15,045 nt of DNA, taken from contig VBJS01000063.1 in NCBI GenBank assembly GCA_005880055.1, forward strand, positions 1 through 15,045. Direction: 5' to 3'. The notes beneath the pieces were generated by a model, which saw only the letters and a program-made list of their open reading frames with translations, had not been told where the DNA came from and ran no database searches. Each line of letters opens with the position of its first letter. Position 1 is the stretch's first letter. This document shows positions 1 to 6,885 of the stretch, piece by piece. The DNA comes from Chloroflexota bacterium. Lineage in GTDB: Bacteria; Chloroflexota; Dehalococcoidia; SM23-28-2; RBG-16-64-32. A program made the position numbers and the translations under genes.

Positions 1-1219
1 TCATATCGGAGACCTCCGCGGCATAGCCGGCTTTGAACTTCGCGACCACAGGCTCCAATTCGCCCAGGCTGAAGTAGTGGTTGAAGACGGCCAGCACCGC
101 GCCCTGAATCAGACGCTCGACGATCTGCTCCTCGCGGCCCTCTTCCACAGTCTCGAACTCGATTTTGCCCGTGAGGGCGGGTAGGACGTATGGGAGGTCG
201 CTTACACGGGGCACGATCTCCTTCTCGTTGAGGCGGATGGCGCGCCGCATAGCGTTTGCCAGCATCGACTCGTAATCGGCGATCGACGCCCGCACCGAGA
301 CGCCTGAGCGCTGATTGATGTCCGGACTGCGCCGGGCCAGCCGTGTGATCTCGGCCACGATCTCCTTCATGTACTGGGGGACGCTCACGGCGCGGGTGCC
401 GTCCAGCTCGAACTGCGTGCGCTCCTGCTCCATGATGGCGATCTCAGACTCGGTGTTGCGCGGGTAGTGAGTGCGGATCTGAGCGCCGTAGCGGTCCTTG
501 AGCGGCGTGATTATGCGGCCTCGGTTCGTGTAGTCCTCCGGGTTGGCAGAGGCAACGACGAAGACGTCCAGCGGCAGGCGGATCCGATAGCCGCGGATCT
601 GGACGTCACGCTCCTCCATTATGTTCAGCAGGCCCACCTGAATCCGCTCCGCCAGGTCCGGCAGCTCATTGATGCAAAAGATGCCGCGGTTGTGCCGTGG
701 GATCAGCCCGTAGTGAATCGTAAGCTCGTCCGATAGGTAGCGGCCCTCAGCGACTTTGATGGGATCGACCTCGCCGATGAGGTCCGCGATGGTGATGTCG
801 GGCGTGGCAAGCTTCTCACCATAGCGCCGGTCACGGTCCAGCCATTCGATCTCAACATCATCGCCCTCGCCGGCGAGGAGGTCAGAACAACGCTTGCAGA
901 TAGGGTTGAAGGGGTTGTCGTTGATCTCGCAGCCGCCGATGGCAGGTATCTCGTCATCCAGCAGGTTAGAGAGGGCGCGAATCAGCCTGGACTTGGCCTG
1001 ACCGCGCTCGCCCAGGAAGATGATGTCCTGACCGGAGAGGATGGCATTCTCCAGGTGCGGGACGACGGTATCTTCAAAGCCGATGATGCCGGGGAAGTGC
1101 TCCCGGCCCTCTTCGATGCGCCCGATGAGATTCTTGCGCATCTCTTGCTTAACTGTCTGGAGGCTGTAGTCGGAGCTTCGAACCTCCCGCAAGGTCCTGG
1201 CTTTCTGGCTTACCACCAT
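1..1219 (-). CDS. MoxR/magnesium chelatase-like AAA+ ATPase (C-terminus beyond window)
   Basis: About 406 residues are visible; the 3' end lies beyond position 1. Seen: a Walker A variant GERGQAKS at about residues 70-77 (Ala before Lys, as is common in MoxR proteins), Walker B FCINEL at 181-186, sensor-1 region ASANPEDY at 223-230, a likely arginine finger in PLKDRYG near 239-245, and a sensor-2-like SGVSVRASI. A cysteine cluster, Cys97, Cys108 and Cys111, sits between Walker A and Walker B. This matches the BchI/ChlI-like branch often labelled 'magnesium chelatase' in genomes, whose members usually work as chaperone-like ATPases with a VWA-domain partner. No chlorophyll genes are present, so a true chelatase role is unlikely. 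Start: ATG at 1219 follows AAGGAG only 3 nt away; GTG at 1216 has ideal 6-nt spacing; ATG at 1231 is also in frame with a weak ribosome site. The gene lies 57-70 nt downstream of the HypE-like gene and is probably co-transcribed with it. A VWA gene beyond the left edge is expected but not seen. Confidence 0.93.
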   Translation of the reverse strand, partial: MVVSQKARTLREVRSSDYSLQTVKQEMRKNLIGRIEEGREHFPGIIGFEDTVVPHLENAILSGQDIIFLGERGQAKSRLIRALSNLLDDEIPAIGGCEINDNPFNPICKRCSDLLAGEGDDVEIEWLDRDRRYGEKLATPDITIADLIGEVDPIKVAEGRYLSDELTIHYGLIPRHNRGIFCINELPDLAERIQVGLLNIMEERDVQIRGYRIRLPLDVFVVASANPEDYTNRGRIITPLKDRYGAQIRTHYPRNTESEIAIMEQERTQFELDGTRAVSVPQYMKEIVAEITRLARRSPDINQRSGVSVRASIADYESMLANAMRRAIRLNEKEIVPRVSDLPYVLPALTGKIEFETVEEGREEQIVERLIQGAVLAVFNHYFSLGELEPVVAKFKAGYAAEVSDM

Positions 1220-1288
1220 TCTCTCCTTCATCCCCGCTCTACTCGCGCGCCCCGGCTGACTCCGATTTTCCGCGGCCGGTGAATTATG

Positions 1289-2302
1289 TTACCGGTGCTC
1301 GGCGAGGAAACGTGCCACTTCGTCTCTAGCGAACTGCGGTACCGGTCTCCGCCCGTTATCGTCCACCATTATAACCCCGTGCTCCGCACTGACCAGCATC
1401 CCGATCCGTTCCGCACTCGCTCTCGCCGGTCCTAGAGCGGACAGTGCGCGCTCGGCGTCGCTTTCGTCGACGGCGATGAGCAGAGCGCCGGAGGCGAGCA
1501 GGCCGAGCGGGTTGATGCCGGCGGCGTCACAGATTATACGAGTCTCCGGGAGAACATTGATTCGCCGTGCATCAACAATAATTCCGGTGCCCGAGGCCTC
1601 CGCCATCTCGTAGAGCGCCGTGGCCAGCCCGCCCTCGGTTGGATCGTGCATGGCGTGGACCGAAACCGCCTCGCACGCGGTCAGGGCATCGGCAACGACG
1701 CTGATCCCGGGCTCGACGATGTACTCCCTCGCGCGGTCAACCGCCTCTCGGGCCACTCCGAGGGCTGGCAGCTTCGGCGCGGCCTCCCGCGCGAGTACGG
1801 CGGTGCCCTCAATAGCGATACCCCTGGTTAGGAGCAGCGCGTCACCCGGGCGTGCCCCCTGCGGGGTGACGAGGCGCTCTCGCTGGACATCTCCGAGCAT
1901 GGTACCGGCGATGATCGGGCGGGTGAGCCCGAGGGTAATCTCGGTATGGCCGCCGATGAGCTCGACATCTAACGAGCGGCAGGCTTGAAGAACCTGGTCA
2001 AGGATGAGCCCGGGCAAACCCTCGTCGCAGCCCTCGGGGAGGAGCAACGTGGCCAGGAACCAGTGCGGGCGCGCCCCCAGGCAGGCGACATCATTAGCGT
2101 TCACGTGAACCGCGTACCATCCGATCAGGTCGCCCGTAAACGTGACGGGGTCGGCCGCCGCAACCAGGAGGCTCGGGCCGCCGAGATCAATCGCCGCGGC
2201 GTCCCGGCCGATCCCCGGGCCGAGGACTACGCTGCTATCGCCCGGAGTGAATCGGGAAAGCAATGAACGGAAAAGATCAGGCGGCAGCTTTCCGGGATGC
2301 AT
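1289..2302 (-). CDS. HypE-like AIR synthase-family protein
   Basis: The product is about 337 aa. It has the two-domain AIR synthase (PurM/HypE/ThiL/SelD superfamily) pattern: an N-terminal region with GPGIGRDAAAIDLG, then VNANDVACLGARPHWF and GGHTEI in the nucleotide-binding half, and a C-terminal half with HAMHDPTEGG and ASGALLIAV. These are typical of HypE-type proteins, which activate a carbamoyl or formyl group with ATP. True HypE ends in a PRxC tail carrying the modified Cys; this protein ends in ARFLAEHR with no Cys, and no hydrogenase genes are nearby, so it is probably a paralogue of unknown substrate. Start: ATG at 2302 is preferred because the residues before GKLPPDLF look non-conserved. 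ATG at 2326 and GTG at 2356 are also in frame, and none has a convincing ribosome site. It is divergent from the DedA gene and is followed in the same direction by the MoxR-like ATPase. Confidence 0.9.
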   Translation of the reverse strand: MHPGKLPPDLFRSLLSRFTPGDSSVVLGPGIGRDAAAIDLGGPSLLVAAADPVTFTGDLIGWYAVHVNANDVACLGARPHWFLATLLLPEGCDEGLPGLILDQVLQACRSLDVELIGGHTEITLGLTRPIIAGTMLGDVQRERLVTPQGARPGDALLLTRGIAIEGTAVLAREAAPKLPALGVAREAVDRAREYIVEPGISVVADALTACEAVSVHAMHDPTEGGLATALYEMAEASGTGIIVDARRINVLPETRIICDAAGINPLGLLASGALLIAVDESDAERALSALGPARASAERIGMLVSAEHGVIMVDDNGRRPVPQFARDEVARFLAEHR

Positions 2303-2467
2303 ATCGTCCGAATCATCTGGCCGCATACTCTGCTGGTCAACAGGACGAGGGCGCACCCGCAGACCGCTGGTTCAGCGTTTCTTATACTTGGAGTGTAGTG
2401 AGACAAGAAAGGACGACCACTGGGCTTCGAACAAGCGCTGATTGACCTGGCGCGCGACCTATACGAC

Positions 2468-3076
2468 GTGATCGGGTGGGGCGGGGTCGTCTTCCTGATG
2501 GCGATAGAAAGCGCCTGCATACCATTTCCCAGCGAGGTGATTATGCCGCTCGCCGGTTGGTTCCTCGTAAAAGATCGCGGACACGGGGTCGAGTTCCTGC
2601 TCCTGGCGGGGCTCTTCGGCGCAATCGGCAACACTATCGGTTCGCTCATCGCATACTATGCGGGGCGTTGGGGGGGCCGGCCCTTGCTGCTGAAATACGG
2701 CAAGTATGTGTTGATCACGCCGCGCGAGATCGACATGGCTGACCGCTGGTTCCGGCGACGCGGCGAGATCACGGTGTTTACTTCCAGATTGCTGCCCGTG
2801 ATCCGCACGTTCATCAGCCTGCCGGCGGGAATCGCGCGAATGGACGTGTGGCGCTTCACCTTGCTCAGTTTCGCCGGAGCGTATCCCTGGTCCATCGCCC
2901 TGGCCTGGGGAGGGTACGTGCTCGGGGAGAACTGGGAGGACATTCAGCCCTACTTCCGCTTCGTCTCGATACCAATCGCAATCGCGCTGGCCGGACTGGC
3001 AGCCTTCTGGGTGTATCGGCGTATCCGCGAGTTGCGCGAGCCGGCGATCGAAGAGGAGCGGTTCACTCCGTCCTGA
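2468..3076 (+). CDS. DedA-family membrane protein (putative C55-P flippase type)
   Basis: From GTG at 2468 the product is 202 aa. Hallmarks of the DedA/SNARE-associated family are clear: MAIESACIPFPSEVIMPLAG near the start, a second helical segment with GNTIGSLIAYYAGRW, the signature SRLLPVIRTFISLPAGIARM in the middle, and two C-terminal membrane segments. Family members translocate lipids such as undecaprenyl phosphate or phosphatidylethanolamine across the inner membrane; the substrate here is unknown. The start is uncertain. GTG 2468 has no ribosome site and begins almost at the first conserved motif. The frame stays open back to the TGA at 2399-2401 with no ATG, GTG or TTG, but a CTG at 2420 lies 6 nt after AAAGGA (2408-2413) and would add 16 residues (LGFEQALIDLARDLYD) that resemble the usual DedA N-terminal helix, giving 218 aa. 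A TATACT (2383-2388) could be a -10 box, without a clear -35. The lipoprotein gene follows 13 nt after the stop. Confidence 0.93.
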   Translation: MIGWGGVVFLMAIESACIPFPSEVIMPLAGWFLVKDRGHGVEFLLLAGLFGAIGNTIGSLIAYYAGRWGGRPLLLKYGKYVLITPREIDMADRWFRRRGEITVFTSRLLPVIRTFISLPAGIARMDVWRFTLLSFAGAYPWSIALAWGGYVLGENWEDIQPYFRFVSIPIAIALAGLAAFWVYRRIRELREPAIEEERFTPS

Positions 3077-3089
3077 GCGGCCCAGTCTT

Positions 3090-4535
3090 ATGCCTCGCCC
3101 CTGCGACCTGAAACGCCGAGTTTTTCTGTTCCTTGCGCTGCTCCTGTTTTCGGCCACCATGGCGGCTTGCGGCGGAAACGGCGGGCCGGCGTCGTCGCCC
3201 ACAGAGACAGAGCCCCTGCGGACGCCTCCATCGATAACGCCCTCGCCGCCTCCTCCCGAATCGGCGTACCGGCTCGTCTGGCGGGAAGCGGGCGCCAAGG
3301 AGGACGTAATCTGGAAAACGATGCCTTCCAACGCCGGCCAACGCGAGGCAATTGCCCGCGTGCCCCACCGGGAAGGAACAAACATCGTCGCTTCGCTGTC
3401 ACCGGACCAGCGGCTGCTTGCTTATCTCACGTTGCCGGAGGGCGCCGCTGATACCGATATCTCGCAGGCGGAAGCACACATCCTGGACCTGGCACTGAAG
3501 ACGGACACCGTAATCGGCGGGAACATGGACTTCAAGTTTCGGCCGTTTTGGTCGCCGGACGGTCAGCTGCTGTTCATGCGCCGATATGCTGGGTCCGAGA
3601 TCCTGGCTGCCGATGTCATCCTCATCGAAACCCGCGTGGCGCGCGCCCCGTTGCCCGGCGAACCACCGCCGACGCCGGCTGCGACAGCCGCGCCGGGTGC
3701 GACGCCTCCACCACCGGAGGACCCGCTAAAGCCGGTGCTGAAGGCAAAGTACAGCCAAGTGCTGGCATTCATCCCCGTGGCCTATGGCCCTGATGACCGC
3801 TCGCTGTATTTCGTGCAGTCCAGTGGAGGAACACAGGAGGGCGCCATCCTCGGGCAGCTCACGCCGGCAACCGCAGCGGCAATCGACCAGGCGCAGGCGG
3901 ACTGGCAGGCGCAGGTGAAGGCGATCCTGGATGCGTATCCAACACCGGACCCCAACGCCACGCCGCCGCCGCCGGACGCGCCGCCTACTCCGGCGCCTCC
4001 GACGCTGCCGCCTTCCCCTGCGCCGAGTACCAAGATGGTACTGCAGCTCACGGACCAAATGGGAGAGGACTACGAGCTAAGTCCCGACAAGACGAAGCTC
4101 TCGTTCGTGGTCAGCGGGATCCTTGAAGGGGGCTTCGTAAACGAGGCGATGGTAGCCGATCTAACTACCTCGGCAGTAACACCGGCGCCGAGCGCCGGGC
4201 TCTGGACCGGCGATCGGGTGAGTCCAGTCTGGCACCCGGACGGCCGGCTGACGCTCGGGCTCCTTCCCCATGCCGGGCCGGCTGGAAGCGCCGTGCTGAT
4301 GCCGCTGGGCGGAGGGCCGCCACAATTCTTGCACTCGCCGGCCAAGGGATTCGACGCGCCCAGAGCCTGGTCGCCCGACGGCCTCTACCTCGCGGTCACT
4401 GAATATACCGGCGATTCCATCGCCAATCCCGGCGAGGCGTCCCTGGCAGTAGTGGCCATCGGCGGCCAGCGAGTGGAGATTACGAAGGGCGAGGCCAATT
4501 CCAGCGAAATTGCCATCCTGGGCTGGTTCAAGTAG
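3090..4535 (+). CDS. Lipoprotein with PD40/TolB-like beta-propeller repeats and proline-rich inserts
   Basis: A 481-aa exported lipoprotein. The N-terminus has Lys-Arg-Arg, a hydrophobic stretch and a lipobox-like ATMAAC, predicting lipidation at Cys27. After a Pro/Thr-rich spacer (about 34-56) come short propeller-type motifs: SLSPDQRLLAYL (102-113), PFWSPDGQLLFM (152-163), ELSPDKTKLSFV (329-340), PVWHPDGRLTLG (379-390) and AWSPDGLYLAVT (426-437). Repeats of this form occur in TolB- and WD40-like propellers, which generally bind proteins or ligands. Two proline-rich insertions, about 191-212 and 284-312, split the propeller; the second is followed by a renewed strand pattern. No catalytic motif is recognised, so the function is unknown. 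There is little ribosome-site signal before ATG 3090, but the lipobox supports this start, and the 13-nt gap from the DedA stop suggests co-transcription. Confidence 0.88.
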   Translation: MPRPCDLKRRVFLFLALLLFSATMAACGGNGGPASSPTETEPLRTPPSITPSPPPPESAYRLVWREAGAKEDVIWKTMPSNAGQREAIARVPHREGTNIVASLSPDQRLLAYLTLPEGAADTDISQAEAHILDLALKTDTVIGGNMDFKFRPFWSPDGQLLFMRRYAGSEILAADVILIETRVARAPLPGEPPPTPAATAAPGATPPPPEDPLKPVLKAKYSQVLAFIPVAYGPDDRSLYFVQSSGGTQEGAILGQLTPATAAAIDQAQADWQAQVKAILDAYPTPDPNATPPPPDAPPTPAPPTLPPSPAPSTKMVLQLTDQMGEDYELSPDKTKLSFVVSGILEGGFVNEAMVADLTTSAVTPAPSAGLWTGDRVSPVWHPDGRLTLGLLPHAGPAGSAVLMPLGGGPPQFLHSPAKGFDAPRAWSPDGLYLAVTEYTGDSIANPGEASLAVVAIGGQRVEITKGEANSSEIAILGWFK

Positions 4536-4542
4536 CGGGTGT

Positions 4543-4572
4543 TTGATTGGGCGTGGGCTGCGCGTCTACAGT
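4543..4572 (+). promoter_or_regulatory. Possible sigma-70-type promoter before the DUF6391 gene
   Basis: TTGATT (4543-4548) and TACAGT (4567-4572) are separated by 18 nt in the 52-nt gap after the lipoprotein stop. Each hexamer matches consensus at 4 of 6 positions. Transcription would start near 4579-4580, very close to the GGAGG (4579-4583) that precedes ATG 4588. This is pattern matching only, in GC-rich DNA where such matches are not rare. Read-through from the lipoprotein gene is an equally good explanation for expression. Confidence 0.3.
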
Positions 4573-4587
4573 AGTAGTGGAGGCGGC

Positions 4588-5082
4588 ATGAGCACAATTA
4601 GCACGGTTCTAGGAAACATCCGGCGGAATCACGCCCTGGAGCACGCGACGATCGCGGTGATGATGGAGCGCCAAGGCCCAATGCGCGTTATCGGCCGTGC
4701 CTGGACCGACGGTTTTCACATATACGGGAATGTGACCACAGAGCGGCTGCAACAGTACGCGGATGAGGCGCTGCGCCGGCTTCAGCGCGGCAAATCGCAG
4801 CTGGCCGTCTCCCCGCTGTGCGGGACCAACCTGGTCGTGGCGGGCGTGCTGGCGGGAGCCGGGTCCTGGCTGGCCGCCTCCAGTGGCCGGCGGCGGCTCA
4901 ACGGGCTCTCCAACGCGATGGCGGCAGCGGTTGTCGGCGTTATCGCCGCCCAACCCATAGGCAGATTGGTGCAGAAACACTACACCACTTCGCCGGACCT
5001 CGATGGCGCGCGCATCCTCTCCGTCGAGCGTTTCGGCCGCTCGAACGTCCACAAGGTGCGGACGGCCCTGCGCACCGCCTAG
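4588..5082 (+). CDS. DUF6391-type small membrane protein
   Basis: The product is 164 aa. The N-terminus carries RRNHALEHATIAV (12-24), which I recognise as the hallmark of DUF6391, a family of unknown function. A conserved-looking SPLCGTNLVVAG follows (75-86). There are two hydrophobic segments, about 80-97 and 108-124, so it is probably an integral membrane protein with a basic C-terminal tail. HALEH fits the HxxEH pattern, which in inverzincin peptidases binds zinc; whether these residues bind metal here is unknown. Start: ATG at 4588 follows GGAGG by 4 nt and sits just before the conserved motif. The same frame is open further upstream to 4510, overlapping the lipoprotein gene, but that extension (Gly/Ser-rich) looks non-coding. 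The ABC exporter lies 66 nt downstream. Confidence 0.85.
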   Translation: MSTISTVLGNIRRNHALEHATIAVMMERQGPMRVIGRAWTDGFHIYGNVTTERLQQYADEALRRLQRGKSQLAVSPLCGTNLVVAGVLAGAGSWLAASSGRRRLNGLSNAMAAAVVGVIAAQPIGRLVQKHYTTSPDLDGARILSVERFGRSNVHKVRTALRTA

Positions 5083-5088
5083 GCGGTG
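5073..5088. repeat. Perfect 16-bp palindrome across the DUF6391 stop codon
   Basis: CACCGCCT followed directly by AGGCGGTG forms a perfect two-fold symmetric 16-mer, with the TAG stop (5080-5082) at its centre. It lies about 60 nt upstream of the ABC ATPase start. It could be an operator for a dimeric regulator, or a small hairpin (6-bp stem, CTAG loop). There is no T-run after it, so it is not a standard intrinsic terminator. A chance match is quite possible in a window this size. Confidence 0.4.
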
Positions 5089-5136
5089 ACTGGGCACAAT
5101 GCTTGCCCGGGCGTCGTTCAAACACCGGATGCGCGC

Positions 5137-5151
5137 TACAATCGCCTCGTG
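5137..5151 (+). promoter_or_regulatory. Possible -10 box for a leaderless ABC exporter transcript
   Basis: TACAAT (5137-5142) ends 6 nt before the GTG start codon at 5149, so transcription would begin at about the first base of the start codon. No ribosome-binding sequence precedes this GTG, which is consistent with a leaderless mRNA. No good -35 box is seen at 16-18 nt upstream. Leaderless messages with such short -10 to start spacing are common in several GC-rich bacterial lineages. Confidence 0.35.
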
Positions 5152-6108
5152 AGCGAGCCTGCTATAGAGGTGCGGGGGCTGCGCAAGGCCTATGGGCCGG
5201 TGGAGGCCGTCCGAGGCGTCGATTTCAGCATCCGGGCCGGCGAGATATTCTGCCTGATCGGCCCGAACGGCGCCGGTAAGACAACAACTGTCGAGATACT
5301 GGAGGGTCACCGCACAGCGGACACGGGAGAGGTGCGCGTACTGGGGCATGACCCAGCGCGCGGCGAGCGCGCGTTCAAGGAGCGAATCGGGATCGTCCTC
5401 CAGCGGGTGGGAATTCAGCGATTCCTGACGGTGGAGGAGACGCTTGAGATGTTTCGCGGCTACTACCCGCATCCCCTTCCGGTGGATGAACTGCTGACAA
5501 GGGTAGGGCTGACGGAGCAGCGGAAGACGTTGGTGCGGAGGCTATCCGGCGGCCAGATGAGGCGCCTGGACACCGGGGTAGCCATGGCCGGCGATCCAGA
5601 CCTACTGTTCCTGGACGAGCCCACGACAGGCTTTGACCCCGCAGCCCGCAGGAGCACCTGGGAGATGCTCAAACAGCTGAAGGCGCTCGGCAAGACGGTT
5701 CTCCTCACAACCCACTACATGGAGGAGGCGGAGTACCTCGCTGACCGCGTCGCGATCATCGCCCTGGGCCGGATCGTGAAAGAGGGAAATGTCGATGAAC
5801 TCCGCCGCGGCTTCGCGGACAGCCTTATCCGCTTCCGGCTGCCGGAAGGCGCAGCGCTGCCAGAAGCCGCCGCGCCGGCTGGTGCAAAGATTGAGGACGG
5901 CATCGCGACCATCGCCACAGACGAGCCGACTCGCTACCTGTACGAGCTCACGGCCTGGGCGACCCAAAAGGGCGTTGAGCTGGACGAATTGAGCGTGCGG
6001 AAGATTGGTCTCGAAGAGATTTACCTGGAGCTCACAACTCTCGGCCGCGCAGAGCCCGGCGCCGGCAGAGCGGAGAAAAACGGCGAACCGGAAGAAGGCC
6101 GGCCGTGA
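5149..6108 (+). CDS. ABC-2 type exporter, ATP-binding subunit
   Basis: A 319-aa nucleotide-binding subunit. Seen: Walker A GPNGAGKTT (38-46), Q-loop LQR (84-86), signature LSGGQ (132-136), Walker B LLFLDEP (152-158) with catalytic Glu157, D-loop region TTGFDPAARR, and H-loop His189 in TTHYMEEAEYLADR. The sequence after the core (about 215-300) is the extra C-terminal region typical of CcmA/DrrA-like drug, lipid or polymer exporters. It drives export by the permease encoded next; the substrate is not predictable. Start: GTG at 5149 is chosen because the domain begins at IEVRGLRKAYG. A GTG at 5086 is also in frame, but the added residues resemble no ABC N-terminus. Its TGA overlaps the permease GTG (GTGA), so the two subunits are translationally coupled. 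Confidence 0.96.
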   Translation: MSEPAIEVRGLRKAYGPVEAVRGVDFSIRAGEIFCLIGPNGAGKTTTVEILEGHRTADTGEVRVLGHDPARGERAFKERIGIVLQRVGIQRFLTVEETLEMFRGYYPHPLPVDELLTRVGLTEQRKTLVRRLSGGQMRRLDTGVAMAGDPDLLFLDEPTTGFDPAARRSTWEMLKQLKALGKTVLLTTHYMEEAEYLADRVAIIALGRIVKEGNVDELRRGFADSLIRFRLPEGAALPEAAAPAGAKIEDGIATIATDEPTRYLYELTAWATQKGVELDELSVRKIGLEEIYLELTTLGRAEPGAGRAEKNGEPEEGRP

Positions 6109-6878
6109 GCGACCTGGCGCTGGCTCTGCGGCAGGTGCGCTTCGAGAACCGGTCTTTCTGGCGGAACCCCGCGTCAGCGTTCTTCACCGTCGTTGTTCCG
6201 CTGATGTTCCTGGTGATCCTCAACGCGCTGCTGAGCGGCGACACGACCCGTGTGCCGGGCGGAGTCACTTCACTCTCCAATTTCTATGTCCCGGCAATGG
6301 CCGCTCTATCGGTTATAAACGCCTGCTATACGAGCGTGGCGATGAGCGTTTCCATCGCGCGGGAGGAGGGTCTGCTGAAGCGAATCCGCGGCACGCCCCT
6401 TCCCGGATGGGCCTATCTCTTTGGCCGGATCGTCCACTCAACGCTGATAGCACTCATGCTCGTCGCGATAGTTGTCGCTTTCGGCGCGGTATTCTATGAC
6501 GTGCAAATTCCGGGCAAGACGATGCCGGCATTTATTCTGTCTATCGCGGTCGGAGCGGCCGCGTTCAGCGCCCTGGGAATGGCGATTGTCTCGGTGATTC
6601 CGAACTCCGAGGCAGCAACGGCGATCGCCAACGGCACCATCCTGCCGGTGCTTTTTATCTCGGACGTGTTCGTCCGCCTCAATGACCCGCCGCGCTGGTT
6701 GGCTGTGCTCGGAGATATTTTCCCGGTGAAGCACTTCTCCCAGGCTTGTCAGACAGCCTTCAATCCGTTTTACGGCGGCAGCGGCTTCGAGTGGGCGGAC
6801 CTTGGCGTTATAGCGCTCTGGGGTCTGGCAGGACTGCTCGTCGCCCTGCGCTACTTCAGTTGGGAGCCGAAGGCCTAG
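6105..6878 (+). CDS. ABC-2 type exporter, permease subunit
   Basis: A 257-aa membrane protein with an N-terminal cytoplasmic segment (RQVRFENRSFWRNP) and six predicted membrane helices: about 24-43, 60-81, 105-128, 139-163, 172-190 and 235-252. Typical ABC-2 features include REEGLLKRIRGTPLP after the second helix and FPVKHFSQACQTAFNP before the last. It forms the membrane channel for the ATPase encoded immediately upstream; the GTG start overlaps that gene's stop by 4 nt, which fixes the start despite the absence of a ribosome site. Such pairs export drugs, lipids, polysaccharides or antimicrobial peptides, and nothing here picks one. The gene ends 7 nt from the convergent deacetylase gene. 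No clear intrinsic terminator lies between them. Confidence 0.95.
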   Translation: MSDLALALRQVRFENRSFWRNPASAFFTVVVPLMFLVILNALLSGDTTRVPGGVTSLSNFYVPAMAALSVINACYTSVAMSVSIAREEGLLKRIRGTPLPGWAYLFGRIVHSTLIALMLVAIVVAFGAVFYDVQIPGKTMPAFILSIAVGAAAFSALGMAIVSVIPNSEAATAIANGTILPVLFISDVFVRLNDPPRWLAVLGDIFPVKHFSQACQTAFNPFYGGSGFEWADLGVIALWGLAGLLVALRYFSWEPKA

Positions 6879-6885
6879 AAGGCAG

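Noticed and set aside
2670..2676. Run of seven G in the DedA gene as a phase-variation tract or frameshift
   Set aside because: The frame continues through conserved DedA sequence on both sides and seven G is unremarkable in GC-rich DNA.
2459..3385. Minus-strand open frame of 308 codons, longer than the DedA gene it covers
   Set aside because: The plus strand encodes unmistakable DedA motifs and the lipoprotein signal sequence; the antisense product is low-complexity Arg/Gly/Asp-rich.
4609..5472. Long minus-strand open frame (287 codons) across the DUF6391 and ABC ATPase genes
   Set aside because: Both plus-strand proteins have clear family motifs there; the antisense translation shows no recognisable domain and is typical of GC-rich shadow frames.
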